Assembly (NCBI GenBank): GCA_023251935.1
Contig: JAHEXV010000001.1
Coordinates: 1 to 64,000 of the forward strand
DNA: 64,000 nucleotides
Origin: a bacterium
GTDB taxonomy: Bacteria; Actinomycetota; Thermoleophilia; Solirubrobacterales; 70-9
Direction of reading: 5' to 3'
Shown here: piece after piece, positions 8,765 through 20,227 of the stretch
Layout: each line of letters opens with the position of its first letter
How positions within the stretch are numbered: the stretch's first letter is position 1
The notes under the pieces: model-generated
What the model saw: the letters and a program-made list of their open reading frames with translations, nothing else
Databases searched by the model: none
Told to the model about the DNA's origin: nothing
Translations under genes and position numbers: made by a program

Positions 8765-10224
8765 CCGCCACCGAGCCCTGGCGTCGCGTCGAATCCGATC
8801 GCGCCCTCGATCGCGTGCGCCGCGTCGAGCAGGCGCGACTCGGCGAACGCGGGAGCGGCGATCTGCAGGCCGACCGGGAGCTCTGGCCCTCCGCCGTCCG
8901 GCTCGGCGAGTCCGGCGGGGATCGAGATCGTCGGGATCCCGGCCAGCGACATCGGCACCGTGCAGTAGTCGGACAGGTACATGGCCAGCGGGCTGTCTGT
9001 CCTGGCGCCGAGCTCGAAGGCCACCGTCGGCGAGGTCGGCGTGACCAGGTAGTCGAACCGACCGAAGGCGCCCGCGAAGTCCTCGACGATCCTGGTCCGC
9101 ACTCGCTGGGCGCGACCATAGTAAGCCTCGTAGTAGCCCGACGAGAGAGCGTAGGTGCCGAGCATGATCCGCCGCTTGACCTCGGCGCCGAACCCCGCGT
9201 CCCGAGTGCGCTCGTACATGTTGAGGAGGTCGGCGTCGCCGTCGGCCCGCAGGCCGAACCGCACCCCGTCGTAGCGGGCGAGATTGGCGGATGCCTCCGC
9301 CGGGGCGAGCACGTAGTAGGCGGACAGGCCGTGGGCCGCGTGCGGGAGCTCGCACTCGTCGACCTCGCCGCCAAGCTCGCGAATCAGGCCGAGCGCCCGC
9401 TCGAAGGCCGCCGAGACACCCGCCTCCAGACCCTCGGCGTCGGCCGACAGCTCGCGCGGGACACCGAAGCGGAGCCCCTCCAGGTCCTCGCGCGAGGGGA
9501 GCTCGACCCCCCCTTCGATCCCGACCGAGGTCGAGTCGCAGCGGTCGCGACCCTCCATCGCGCGCAGCAGCAGGGCGGCGTCGGCGACGTCGCGGGTCAA
9601 CGTTCCGCATTGGTCGAGCGAGGAGGCGAAGGCGATCATCCCCTGGCGCGAGATCGCGCCGTAGGTGGGCTTGAGGCCGACGATCCCGCACAGCGAGGCG
9701 GGCTGGCGGACCGAGCCACCGGTGTCGGTGCCGATCGCGCAGGGCGCCAGCCGAGCCGCGACCGCCGCCGCCGAGCCCCCCGAGGACCCCCCGGGCACAC
9801 GCCGGCGATCCCACGGGTTGAGGACCGGGCCGTAGCCGGAGTTCTCGTTCGAGGAGCCCATCCCGAACTCGTCCAGGTTCGTCTTTCCGAGCACCAGGGC
9901 GCCGGCATCGGTCAGCTTGCGGACCGCGGTGGCGGTGTACGGAGGCCGGTAGCCCTCCAGGATCCTCGACCCTGCGGTGGTCGGGACGTCCTCGGTGCAG
10001 AACAGGTCCTTGACCGCGACGGGAACTCCTCCCAGCGGCGCGTCGGCCGGGCGATCGCGCCCTCCCCCCCGCCCACCGTTTGGATCCTCCCGCCACAGGT
10101 AGGCGTTCAGCTCTTCACCTGCCGCCGCCTCGGCGTAGGCGTCGAGGTACTCGTCGGCGCCGAGCTCGCCGGCCTCGATCTGGCGAGCGGCCTGAGCGGC
10201 GGTGAGCTCCAGCACGTCCGTCAT
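8761..10224 (-). CDS. gatA: Asp-tRNA(Asn)/Glu-tRNA(Gln) amidotransferase subunit A
   Basis: Amidase signature: FGMGSSNENSGYGPVLNPWDRRRVPGGSSGGSAAAVAARLAPCAIGTDTGGSVRQPASLCGIVGLKPTYG; 4-nt overlap with gatB. Confidence 0.97.
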   Translation of the reverse strand: MTDVLELTAAQAARQIEAGELGADEYLDAYAEAAAGEELNAYLWREDPNGGRGGGRDRPADAPLGGVPVAVKDLFCTEDVPTTAGSRILEGYRPPYTATAVRKLTDAGALVLGKTNLDEFGMGSSNENSGYGPVLNPWDRRRVPGGSSGGSAAAVAARLAPCAIGTDTGGSVRQPASLCGIVGLKPTYGAISRQGMIAFASSLDQCGTLTRDVADAALLLRAMEGRDRCDSTSVGIEGGVELPSREDLEGLRFGVPRELSADAEGLEAGVSAAFERALGLIRELGGEVDECELPHAAHGLSAYYVLAPAEASANLARYDGVRFGLRADGDADLLNMYERTRDAGFGAEVKRRIMLGTYALSSGYYEAYYGRAQRVRTRIVEDFAGAFGRFDYLVTPTSPTVAFELGARTDSPLAMYLSDYCTVPMSLAGIPTISIPAGLAEPDGGGPELPVGLQIAAPAFAESRLLDAAHAIEGAIGFDATPGLGGG

Positions 10225-10233
10225 CGCCCTGCG

Positions 10234-10518
10234 CTAAGCCTGCGGAGACGGCACGCGGAAGGCGCCCCCGGAGGGATCGGGCGCGCCGTCGAGGATCCGG
10301 TCTCGCTCCCAGCTCGGCCGTGGCTCGTCGGCGCGCAGCACGTTCTCGAGCGCCACCACGTGGGAGGTGGGCTCGACGCCGTCGAGGTCGAGCTCGTTCA
10401 TGCGCTCCACGTGCTCGAGGATCGCGGGCAGCTCCCCCGACATCCGCTCGATCTCCTCGTCGGTGAGCGCCAGGCGCGCGAGCCGGGCGACGTGCAGGAC
10501 CTGGTCGCGATCGATCAC
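10234..10518 (-). CDS. gatC: Asp-tRNA(Asn)/Glu-tRNA(Gln) amidotransferase subunit C
   Basis: GTG start 10518; MIDRDQVLHVARLARLALTDEEIERMSGELPAILEHVERMNELDLDGVEPTSH. Confidence 0.93.
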   Translation of the reverse strand: MIDRDQVLHVARLARLALTDEEIERMSGELPAILEHVERMNELDLDGVEPTSHVVALENVLRADEPRPSWERDRILDGAPDPSGGAFRVPSPQA

Positions 10519-10576
10519 TCCCTGATCATAGGTACAGCGGGCCGAGCGGCAGACGGCGGTTAGGATCACCCCGCCA

Positions 10577-11020
10577 ATGACCGGAGCGCGCGCGGAGCGG
10601 TTCGTCGTCCTCAACCTCCGTCTGCTGGCGGCGAGCTTCGCCGTCGTCGGGGTCCTGTTCATCGCGGTGCCGAACGGGGTGCTCGACGTGATCAGCGACC
10701 TCGGGGACGAGATCGGCAGCTTCACCACCGCACCGGAGACGGTCGAGAAGCTGTGGCTGGCGCTCGCCTTCGCCTACATGGTGGTGATCACTGGGATCTG
10801 CCTCGTCGTACAGGCGGACGTGCTCCGCTACCGGCCCCTGCTCCTGGTGCTCGCCGCCGGCAAGACCGCCTCCTCGCTGGCCGCGCTCGGCTTCTACGTC
10901 TTCGACTCCGACGTCTTCATCTACCTGCTCAACTTCCTGGTCGACGGCTTCCTGGTCGGCGTGTCCCTGCTGCTCTGGTCGGTCGCCGGCCGGATCGGAG
11001 CGCCCGCCGCTCCGTCCTGA
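10577..11020 (+). CDS. Hypothetical multi-pass membrane protein
   Basis: 147 aa with about four hydrophobic helices; divergent from gatC. Confidence 0.7.
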   Translation: MTGARAERFVVLNLRLLAASFAVVGVLFIAVPNGVLDVISDLGDEIGSFTTAPETVEKLWLALAFAYMVVITGICLVVQADVLRYRPLLLVLAAGKTASSLAALGFYVFDSDVFIYLLNFLVDGFLVGVSLLLWSVAGRIGAPAAPS

Positions 11021-11125
11021 AGGGCCCCGCCGGGGCTCGGTGCCGCCGAGCTCGCGGTCGCGCCTGCCCGCCGATCCGCCCTCAGCGCCGGTGAGACGCG
11101 GATTCTGCGCGCCTTCGCCGAGGCG

Positions 11126-13006
11126 ATGGCGCCCGGCTTCGGCGCCCTGCCGCCGGCCGCCGGGCCCGATCGCCCGGGGAGTCCCCGACGCCTCGACGCG
11201 GTCGATGTCGCGGAGCCGCTCGACGGCTTCCTGGCCAACCTGCCGAAGCGAAGCCTGAGGCAGGTTCGCCTCGCGCTCCGGGCGCTCGACTGGCTCCCCT
11301 TCCCGTGGCGGTTCAGCCGCGCGAGCCTCGACGCCCGTCAGGACTTCCTGCGCCGCCTCGAGGGCTCCAATCTCCGCCTCGCCGGCGACCTGCTGCTGTT
11401 CCTGAAGGTCCTCGCCGGGCTTGGCTACGGGAGCGACCCCCGGGTGCGGGCCGCGGTCGGCTATGAGATGCGCTGCGAGGTCTCCGAGCCGGCGCCGGTG
11501 AGCGACCGGGCGCCGAGCGACCTCGGCGACATGCGGCCGCCGGTCGGCGGTGAGGAGTGCGACGTGGCGATCGTCGGCTCGGGCGCTGGCGGCGCCGTGG
11601 CGGCCGCGCTTCTGGCCGAGGCGGGGCTCGAGGTCGTGGTGCTCGAAGCGGGTCGCCACCTCGACCACCGCAGCTACCCGGAGGAGCCGCTCGCGGCGCT
11701 CGGCGCCCTTTACCGCGACGGCGGCCTGACGATCGCCGAAGGCCGTCCGGCGATCCCGACGCCAGTCGGTCGCGCGGTCGGCGGGACGACGGTCATCAAC
11801 TCGGGCACCTGCTTCCGGGCGCCGGACACCGTCCTCGCCGGTTGGAGCTCCGAGCACGGGATCGGGTGGGCGACGGAGCTCGAGGGCGACTACGCGGAGG
11901 CCGAGGAGATGCTCGACGTGCAGCCGGTCGACCCCGAGCGGATGGGCCGCAACGGCCAGCTCCTGCGGGAGGGCGCCGAGGCCCTGAGGGCTCGCCACGA
12001 GCCGCTGAGCAGGAACGCCGGCCGCTGCTTTCAATGCAGCTCCTGCCCCGCCGGGTGTCGCCTCGACGCCAAGCGGGCGATGCACGTCTCCTACCTGCCC
12101 CGTGCCGTGGCCGCGGGGGCCCGGCTACGCGCCGAGACCGAGGCGCGCCGGATCGCGTTTCGGCGCGGCAGCGCGACGGGGCTCGACTGCGTCGTCCGGG
12201 TCGACGGCAGGACGCGCGCCTTTCAGGTCCGTGCGAGGCGCGCGGTGGTGCTCGCGGGTGGAGCGTTCGGAACCCCCGAGCTGCTCCTGCGCTCGGGCTT
12301 TAGCTCGTCCGGCGGGGCGCTCGGCCGCAACCTGCGGATCCACCCCGCCTGCTGGGTCGGGGCGCGGTTCGCCGAACAGGTGCGCGGCTGGGATGGCGTG
12401 ATGCAGAGCTACGCGGTGCGCGAGTGGGAGGACCGGGGACTGCTGCTCGAGGCGACCTTCACCCCGCTGGCGTTCGGCGCCCAATGGCTCCCCGGCACCG
12501 GGGTCGAGCATCAGGAGAGGGTGCTGGCCTATGACCGGATCGCCTCGACCGGCGTTCACCTCTCCGACCGCTCCAGCGGTCGCGTCGGGCTCGCCCGGGA
12601 CGGCTCGCTGCGGATCACCTACCGGCTGACGGACGACGACGGGGCCCGGCTGGCGTACGGCATCGCTCGCGCCGCGGAGCTCTTCTACGCGGCCGGCGCC
12701 CTGGAGGTGTACCCGCAGATCGCCGGAATCCCCACCATCCCGAGGGACCGGATCGCGGAGCTCGAGGCCTCGCCGCCGAGCACCTCGGCGCTGCGCCTGG
12801 AGGCCTTTCACCCGATGGGGACGGCGCGCATGGATGCCGACCCGGCGGCGGGCGTTGTCGGCATCGACGGCGCCGTCCACGGCGTCGACGGCCTTTACAT
12901 CGCCGACGGAAGCCTCCTCCCCAGCTCGCTCGGCGTCAACCCGATGATGACGATCATCGCGATGACCTCCCGCGTCGCCCGCCAGCTCGCGGATCGCCTC
13001 AACTAG
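11126..13006 (+). CDS. GMC-family FAD-dependent oxidoreductase (long-chain alcohol oxidase/cholesterol oxidase-like)
   Basis: CDVAIVGSGAGGAVAAALLAEAGLEVVVLEAGRHL...VGGTTVINSGTCFR...HPMGTARMDADPAAGVVGIDGAVHGVDGLYIADGSLLPSSLGVNPMMTIIAMTSRVA. Confidence 0.88.
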   Translation: MAPGFGALPPAAGPDRPGSPRRLDAVDVAEPLDGFLANLPKRSLRQVRLALRALDWLPFPWRFSRASLDARQDFLRRLEGSNLRLAGDLLLFLKVLAGLGYGSDPRVRAAVGYEMRCEVSEPAPVSDRAPSDLGDMRPPVGGEECDVAIVGSGAGGAVAAALLAEAGLEVVVLEAGRHLDHRSYPEEPLAALGALYRDGGLTIAEGRPAIPTPVGRAVGGTTVINSGTCFRAPDTVLAGWSSEHGIGWATELEGDYAEAEEMLDVQPVDPERMGRNGQLLREGAEALRARHEPLSRNAGRCFQCSSCPAGCRLDAKRAMHVSYLPRAVAAGARLRAETEARRIAFRRGSATGLDCVVRVDGRTRAFQVRARRAVVLAGGAFGTPELLLRSGFSSSGGALGRNLRIHPACWVGARFAEQVRGWDGVMQSYAVREWEDRGLLLEATFTPLAFGAQWLPGTGVEHQERVLAYDRIASTGVHLSDRSSGRVGLARDGSLRITYRLTDDDGARLAYGIARAAELFYAAGALEVYPQIAGIPTIPRDRIAELEASPPSTSALRLEAFHPMGTARMDADPAAGVVGIDGAVHGVDGLYIADGSLLPSSLGVNPMMTIIAMTSRVARQLADRLN

Positions 13007-13007
13007 C

Positions 13008-13490
13008 TCACGGGGTTGGAGGGGACGGGCCGGACGACGTTTCCTCCTCCCGCATCGCCATGTAGCCGCCGGCGGCCACCCCCGCGGCCGCGATCAGCCC
13101 CAGCCACACGCCGATCTTTCGCTCGTGGTCGATGCCGGGGCCGGAGACGTCGACGCCGCCCAGGTTGGGCGGGCTGATGATGCTGATGACCACCAGGAGA
13201 ACCGAGAGGAGGCCGAGGCCGGCGACGATCGCGCTCGCGGCCGGCAGCCGCACCTCGCGCTCGGAGGCAGCCAGAAGCGCCAGCCCGATCGCGGCAAGCG
13301 CGGAGATGAACAGCACGATGTCCGTGAAGTCGTATGAGCCCCAAGCGTCGCCGGTGATCTCGTTCGGCAGCGCGACCACTCCAGCCTCGAGCTTGAGGCC
13401 GAACCAGTTGAAGGCGAACATGAACACGACCAGGAGGACCCCGGATACACCCGCGACCCTCTCGCCCTGACCGAGTCTGGCGAAGTCCAT
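13008..13490 (-). CDS. Four-TM membrane protein, paralogue of 13584..14171
   Basis: MDFARLGQGERVAGVSGVLLVVFMFAFNWFGLKL... aligns along its length with MDFTRLSQGEKVAGVSGILLILFMFIFKWFGLKI... Confidence 0.75.
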   Translation of the reverse strand: MDFARLGQGERVAGVSGVLLVVFMFAFNWFGLKLEAGVVALPNEITGDAWGSYDFTDIVLFISALAAIGLALLAASEREVRLPAASAIVAGLGLLSVLLVVISIISPPNLGGVDVSGPGIDHERKIGVWLGLIAAAGVAAGGYMAMREEETSSGPSPPTP

Positions 13491-13519
13491 GGCGCGCAGC
13501 CTATAGCGGAGAAGGAAGC

Positions 13520-13548
13520 GCGACGGCCGCCTCAGGGGCGGCCGTCGC
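13520..13548 (-). terminator. Terminator-like hairpin GCGACGGCCGCC-TCAGG-GGCGGCCGTCGC
   Basis: Perfect 12-bp stem between the two paralogues, downstream of the 13584..14171 gene. Confidence 0.7.
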
Positions 13549-13583
13549 TTGCAGGGTGTCGGGGCCGATGCCCCGAGCCGGTC

Positions 13584-14171
13584 CTATGGGTTCGAGGGCG
13601 GTGGGCTGGACGGCGGGGGCGCGCTGGAGGTGGGTGGAGGAGGCGGAGGAGGCGGTGAGCCGGCGCCCGCGTCGCCACCGCCGCCGAAGCGGCCAGCCTC
13701 GCCGCCGAACGAGGTCCCCTCCTCCTGCATCGCCATGTAGCCGCCTATGGCCACTCCCGCCGCCGCGATCAATCCGAGGAAGACCCCGATTTTGCGAGTG
13801 TGCTCGATCCCGGTGCCGGACAGATCGGCTCCCCAGTCGGGCGGGCTGATGATGCTGATGATCACCAGGACGACCGAGAGGATGCCGAGGCCGGCGACGA
13901 TCGCGCTCGCGGCAACCGGCAGCCCCATCTCGCTCTCGGAGGCAGCCAGAAGCGCCAGCCCGATCGCGGCCAGCGCGGTGATGAACAGCACGATGTCGAT
14001 GAAGCCGTACGAGCCCCATGCGTTCTGTGAGCCCTCGACCGAGACGGCAAACGTGCCCGCGCCGCCGCTGATCTTGAGACCGAACCACTTGAAGATGAAC
14101 ATGAACAGGATCAGGAGGATCCCGGATACACCCGCGACCTTCTCGCCCTGACTGAGTCTGGTGAAGTCCAT
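13584..14171 (-). CDS. Four-TM membrane protein with Gly/Pro-rich C-terminal tail, paralogue of 13008..13490
   Basis: MDFTRLSQGEKVAGVSGILLILFMFIFKWFGLKISGG...GGGGDAGAGSPPPPPPPPTSSAPPPSSPPPSNP. Confidence 0.75.
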   Translation of the reverse strand: MDFTRLSQGEKVAGVSGILLILFMFIFKWFGLKISGGAGTFAVSVEGSQNAWGSYGFIDIVLFITALAAIGLALLAASESEMGLPVAASAIVAGLGILSVVLVIISIISPPDWGADLSGTGIEHTRKIGVFLGLIAAAGVAIGGYMAMQEEGTSFGGEAGRFGGGGDAGAGSPPPPPPPPTSSAPPPSSPPPSNP

Positions 14172-14264
14172 AGACCCTCCTCTTATGGGTGACTTCCGCT
14201 GTTCGCTGCGCCTGTATCGCAGATCCGTCGGATGGAACGGCTATCGACAGATGCGCCCTGCTGC

Positions 14265-15119
14265 TCAAGCCCGTCGCCCGCGGGCGGCTCGGACCGTGTT
14301 CTGAAGCAGCATCGCGATCGTCATCGGGCCGACACCGCCGGGGACCGGCGTGATCGCCCCGGCGACCTCGCTTACGGCGGCGAAGTCGACGTCGCCGACC
14401 AGGCCGTCGTCAGTTCGGTTCATGCCGACGTCGATCACCGCCGCCCGGGGCTTCACCCAGTCCGCGCGGACCAGCCGGGGCGAGCCGACCGCGGCCACCA
14501 GGATGTCGGCCCGGCGACAGACCGCGGCGAGGTCGGCGGTCCGCGAGTGGCAGACGGTGACGGTGGCGTTGGCGTTCAGCAGCAGGCTGGCGAGCGGCCT
14601 GCCGACCAGGATCGAGCGCCCGACGACCACCGCCTCGGCGCCGTCGGGGTCGGCCCCCGCATGAGCGAGGAGCTCCATCACCCCCTGCGGCGTGCAGGGA
14701 ACGAGGCCCGGGCGGCCCTGGGCAAGCAGGCCGGCGCTGCCCACGGTCAGCCCGTCGACGTCTTTGGCTGGATCGATCGCGGCGATCACCGCGTCCTGGT
14801 CGATCTGCTCGGGCAGCGGAAGCTGGACCAGGATGCCGTCCACCTCGTCGTCGGCGTTCAAGTCGGCGACCAGATCGACGAGCTCCGGTTCGGTCGCCGA
14901 GGCGCCGAGCCCGTGATGGATCGAGTGCATCCCGACCTCCTCGGTGCCCTTTCGCTTGTTGGCCACGTAGACCTCGGAGGCGGGGTCGTCCCCGACCAGG
15001 ACGGTGGCCAGCCCCGGGACCCGGCCGTGGTCGGCGGCCGCGAGCTCACGAACCTCGTGGGCGACGCGCTCCCGCACCTCGGCGGCGACCGCCCTGCCGT
15101 CGATCACGACCGCGCTCAT
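14265..15119 (-). CDS. folD: Methylenetetrahydrofolate dehydrogenase/cyclohydrolase
   Basis: [31 protein letters not shown]...[11 protein letters not shown]...[28 protein letters not shown]...[18 protein letters not shown]. Confidence 0.97.
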   Translation of the reverse strand: MSAVVIDGRAVAAEVRERVAHEVRELAAADHGRVPGLATVLVGDDPASEVYVANKRKGTEEVGMHSIHHGLGASATEPELVDLVADLNADDEVDGILVQLPLPEQIDQDAVIAAIDPAKDVDGLTVGSAGLLAQGRPGLVPCTPQGVMELLAHAGADPDGAEAVVVGRSILVGRPLASLLLNANATVTVCHSRTADLAAVCRRADILVAAVGSPRLVRADWVKPRAAVIDVGMNRTDDGLVGDVDFAAVSEVAGAITPVPGGVGPMTIAMLLQNTVRAARGRRA

Positions 15120-15163
15120 CCTCGCCCTCGGGCGGTGAGCGCCCCGCGCCTCGCGGCCCGCAC

Positions 15164-17434
<2,271 letters not shown>

Positions 17435-17486
17435 CGGTCGAGCATAGCTGCGGCCCCGGCCAGGCTCGGGGGCGGCCCGAAGCGCC

Positions 17487-18227
17487 TCAGCCGCCGGCCG
17501 AGGAGGGTCCCTGCTTCGGGCGCAGCTCGCGCACGTCGCCTTCGGTCGGCTTGCCGTCCAGCTCGGCGATCCGGGTCTCCAGCGCGGCGATTCGCTCGGC
17601 GAGGCCCTTGATCGCGTCGGCGACCGGGTCCGGCAGGTGGATCCAGTCCGCGTCCGGGCCCTCGACCCGCCGGCCCTCGACCCGGACTGGGTGGCCGGGG
17701 TTGCCGACCACGGTCGAGTCCATCGGCACGTCGTCGATCACCACGGTGTTCGCTCCCACCTTGGCGCAGTGGCCGACCGTGACCGGGCCGAGGAGCTTGG
17801 CGCCCGAGCCGATCGTGACGTCGTCCTCGATCGTCGGGTGTCGCTTGCCGCGCGCGAACCCCGTCCCCCCCAGGGTCACCCCCTGGTAGAGCGTCACCCG
17901 ATCGCCAATCTCGGCCGTCTCGCCGATCACGACCCCGGAGCCGTGGTCGATGAAGAAGTCCTCGCCGATCTGGGCCGCGGGGTGGATCTCGACCCCGGTC
18001 ACCGCCCGACTCGCGTACGACAGCGCCATCGGCGCCACCGGAACCCCGGCCTCCTGGAGCGCGTGGGCGACCCGGTAGGCGAGGATCGCCTGGACGCCCC
18101 CCCAGTTGATCAGGATCTCGAGGCTGCCCACCCCGCGGGCCGCGGGGTCTCGATCTCGCGCCGACGCGATGTCCGACCTGATCTCTCGGGCGACGCGCCG
18201 GAGGGTGTCGAATCCGGCCATGGCCAA
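17487..18227 (-). CDS. cysE: Serine O-acetyltransferase
   Basis: VEIHPAAQIGEDFFIDHGSGVVIGETAEIGDRVTLYQGVTLGGTGFARGKRHPTIEDDVTIGSGAKLLGPVTVG. Confidence 0.93.
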   Translation of the reverse strand: MAMAGFDTLRRVAREIRSDIASARDRDPAARGVGSLEILINWGGVQAILAYRVAHALQEAGVPVAPMALSYASRAVTGVEIHPAAQIGEDFFIDHGSGVVIGETAEIGDRVTLYQGVTLGGTGFARGKRHPTIEDDVTIGSGAKLLGPVTVGHCAKVGANTVVIDDVPMDSTVVGNPGHPVRVEGRRVEGPDADWIHLPDPVADAIKGLAERIAALETRIAELDGKPTEGDVRELRPKQGPSSAGG

Positions 18228-18276
18228 AGCGTACGGGGTAAGGACGAAGTCCTGGTAAGGGCGAGTACGACCTGCC

Positions 18277-18286
18277 GTTACGTAAC
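18277..18286. promoter_or_regulatory. GTTACGTAAC perfect palindrome in cysK-cysE intergenic region
   Basis: 10-bp perfect palindrome at the 3' end of the mini-ORF 18278..18343, upstream of cysE. Confidence 0.45.
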
Positions 18287-18343
18287 AGGCCCTGACCCGC
18301 CGCCCCCGGACGCGAAGCGGAGGATGTCGGCGAAGTTGTTCAT
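18278..18343 (-). CDS. Putative 21-aa mini-ORF overlapping the cysK stop (ATGA junction)
   Basis: [21 protein letters not shown]; its ATG (18343-18341) overlaps the cysK TGA (18342-18340). Confidence 0.4.
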   Translation of the reverse strand: MNNFADILRFASGGGGSGPVT

Positions 18344-19299
18344 TCCGGGGCGAAGAACGGGAGCGACATGTAGCGCTCCCCGCAGTCGGGGACGATCACC
18401 ACGATTCGCTTTCCGGCCAGCTCCGGCCGAGCGGCGAGCTCGAGCGCGGCCTCGATCGCGGCGCCGGCCGAGATCCCGACCAGGAGCCCCTCCCGCGCCG
18501 CCGCCTCCCTGGCGCGGGCCAGCGCCGTCTCGTCGTCGACGGCGATCACCTCGTCGATCACCTCGCGGTCGAGCACCTTGGGCACGAACCCGGCCCCGAT
18601 CCCCTGGATCTTGTGCGGCCCGGGGAGCCCGCCGGAGAGGACGGCGGAGGCCGCGGGCTCGACCGCCACCACCCGCACCCCCGGGCGACGCTCCTTGAGC
18701 ACCTGCCCGACGCCGGTGATCGTGCCACCCGTGCCCACCCCGCAGACCAGGCAATCCACCTCGCCATCGAGGTCACGCCAGATCTCCTCGGCGGTGGTGC
18801 GTCGATGGATCTCAGGGTTGGCCGGGTTGTTGAACTGTTGGGGCATGAACCCCCCGCGCTCGGCGACGATGCGCTCGGCGAGCTCCACCGCCTCGTTCAT
18901 CCCCCCTAGGGACGGCGTCTCGTGGACCTCGGCGCCGTAGGTGCGGAGCAGCGAGGTTCGCTCACGGGTCATCCCCTCGGGCAGCGTCAACACCAGCTCG
19001 TAGCCCCGCGCCGCGCAGACCATGGCCAGGGCGATCCCGGTGTTGCCGCTGGTCGGCTCGACGATCAACGAGCTTCCGGGCTCGATCAACCCGTCGCGCT
19101 CCGCGGCGTCGATCATCGCCACCCCGATCCGATCCTTGACCGAGCCGCCCGGGTTCAGGTACTCGAGCTTGGCGACCACCCCGGCTCCCAGCTCCTCCCC
19201 CATCCGCCGGATGGCGACCAACGGCGTGTCGCCCACGGCGCCCGAGGCCTGCTGGGCCACCGCCGGGCGGCCCTGGGTTGCTCGTCCCTCTGGGTCCAC
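18340..19299 (-). CDS. cysK: Cysteine synthase (O-acetylserine sulfhydrylase)
   Basis: [19 protein letters not shown]...[45 protein letters not shown]...[17 protein letters not shown]. Confidence 0.95.
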   Translation of the reverse strand: MDPEGRATQGRPAVAQQASGAVGDTPLVAIRRMGEELGAGVVAKLEYLNPGGSVKDRIGVAMIDAAERDGLIEPGSSLIVEPTSGNTGIALAMVCAARGYELVLTLPEGMTRERTSLLRTYGAEVHETPSLGGMNEAVELAERIVAERGGFMPQQFNNPANPEIHRRTTAEEIWRDLDGEVDCLVCGVGTGGTITGVGQVLKERRPGVRVVAVEPAASAVLSGGLPGPHKIQGIGAGFVPKVLDREVIDEVIAVDDETALARAREAAAREGLLVGISAGAAIEAALELAARPELAGKRIVVIVPDCGERYMSLPFFAPE

Positions 19300-19367
19300 G
19301 TCAAGGCCAAGGTATAGGCTGCGGCGCGATCGTCGCGCATCGTGTTGTTCAAGGGAGGTTCCGTCTC

Positions 19368-19799
19368 ATGCTCTTGTCCCGGCTCACAGGCAGGCTCAAT
19401 CCGCGCCTGACGCTGACCGCGCTGCTCCTCGCGACCGCCACGCTCACCCTGGCGGCCTGCGGCGATAACACCACGACCGTGGTCACCACCGGCGCCACCA
19501 CCGCCCCGACGACGACCACCGCGCCGACCACGACCCCGACCACAAGCACCACGACCTCCTCGACGGCAACCTCCTCGGGCGCCACCACCACGAGCGACCT
19601 GCGGAACGCCTTCGACACTGCCCTTCGCCAGAACCTCGTCCAGCAGCAGAACCTCAGCACCGCGCAGGCCAACTGCGTCCTGGACGAGCTCCACAAGACC
19701 CTCCCCGACTCCCAGATCGAGGCGACCGTCTCCGGTCAGGTTCCGAAGGCGGTCACCAACGCGGCCTTCAAGGCCGGCCTCACCTGCGCCAACAAGTAG
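19368..19799 (+). CDS. Putative lipoprotein with Thr-rich linker
   Basis: RBS AAGGGAGG upstream; lipobox LTLAAC; TTTVVTTGATTAPTTTTAPTTTPTTSTTTSS linker; conserved-looking C-terminal domain. Confidence 0.8.
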   Translation: MLLSRLTGRLNPRLTLTALLLATATLTLAACGDNTTTVVTTGATTAPTTTTAPTTTPTTSTTTSSTATSSGATTTSDLRNAFDTALRQNLVQQQNLSTAQANCVLDELHKTLPDSQIEATVSGQVPKAVTNAAFKAGLTCANK

Positions 19800-19915
19800 T
19801 CGGCGAGCGCCGCCGCGTCAAGGCGTAAGCAGGGTCGAGCTGAGCATCACGGCGATCGCGACCGAAACGCTCCTCTGAGGAGTCACGGCGCTCGCCGCTT
19901 TGGCTTAGAGCGGGC

Positions 19916-20065
19916 CTAATCGCCCCCGCCAGTGCCTGCAAGGTCGTGCGTGATCGACCACACGTCGATCAACACGAGCAGGATCAGCGCGAGCACGGCG
20001 ATGGCGAGCAGCAGCAGAACGATGAGCAGGGTTTGAGGAAGCCAGCGTGGCGCCCAGCCGGTCAT
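19916..20065 (-). CDS. Small single-TM protein (49 aa)
   Basis: Hand translation: MTGWAPRWLPQTLLIVLLLLAIAVLALILLVLIDVWSITHDLAGTGGGD*; below the ORF-list size cutoff. Confidence 0.5.
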   Translation of the reverse strand: MTGWAPRWLPQTLLIVLLLLAIAVLALILLVLIDVWSITHDLAGTGGGD

Positions 20066-20227
20066 CGCCGCTTCAGCCTAGCCCTAAATGTGGTACGTCC
20101 CGAGGAGTGTCACCACGGGACACCACCCGACACGGGCTAGCGAGTCGGAACCGGCTCCGCGATGCGGTTTACGCCCAGTCGGCCTCGAGCACATTCTCGT
20201 TGTGTTCGGTGGCTATTGCAGGATGAG

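Noticed and set aside
5960-8968. 1002-aa plus-strand ORF across ndh and gatB
   Set aside because: Antisense shadow of two clear conserved genes; no domain signatures.
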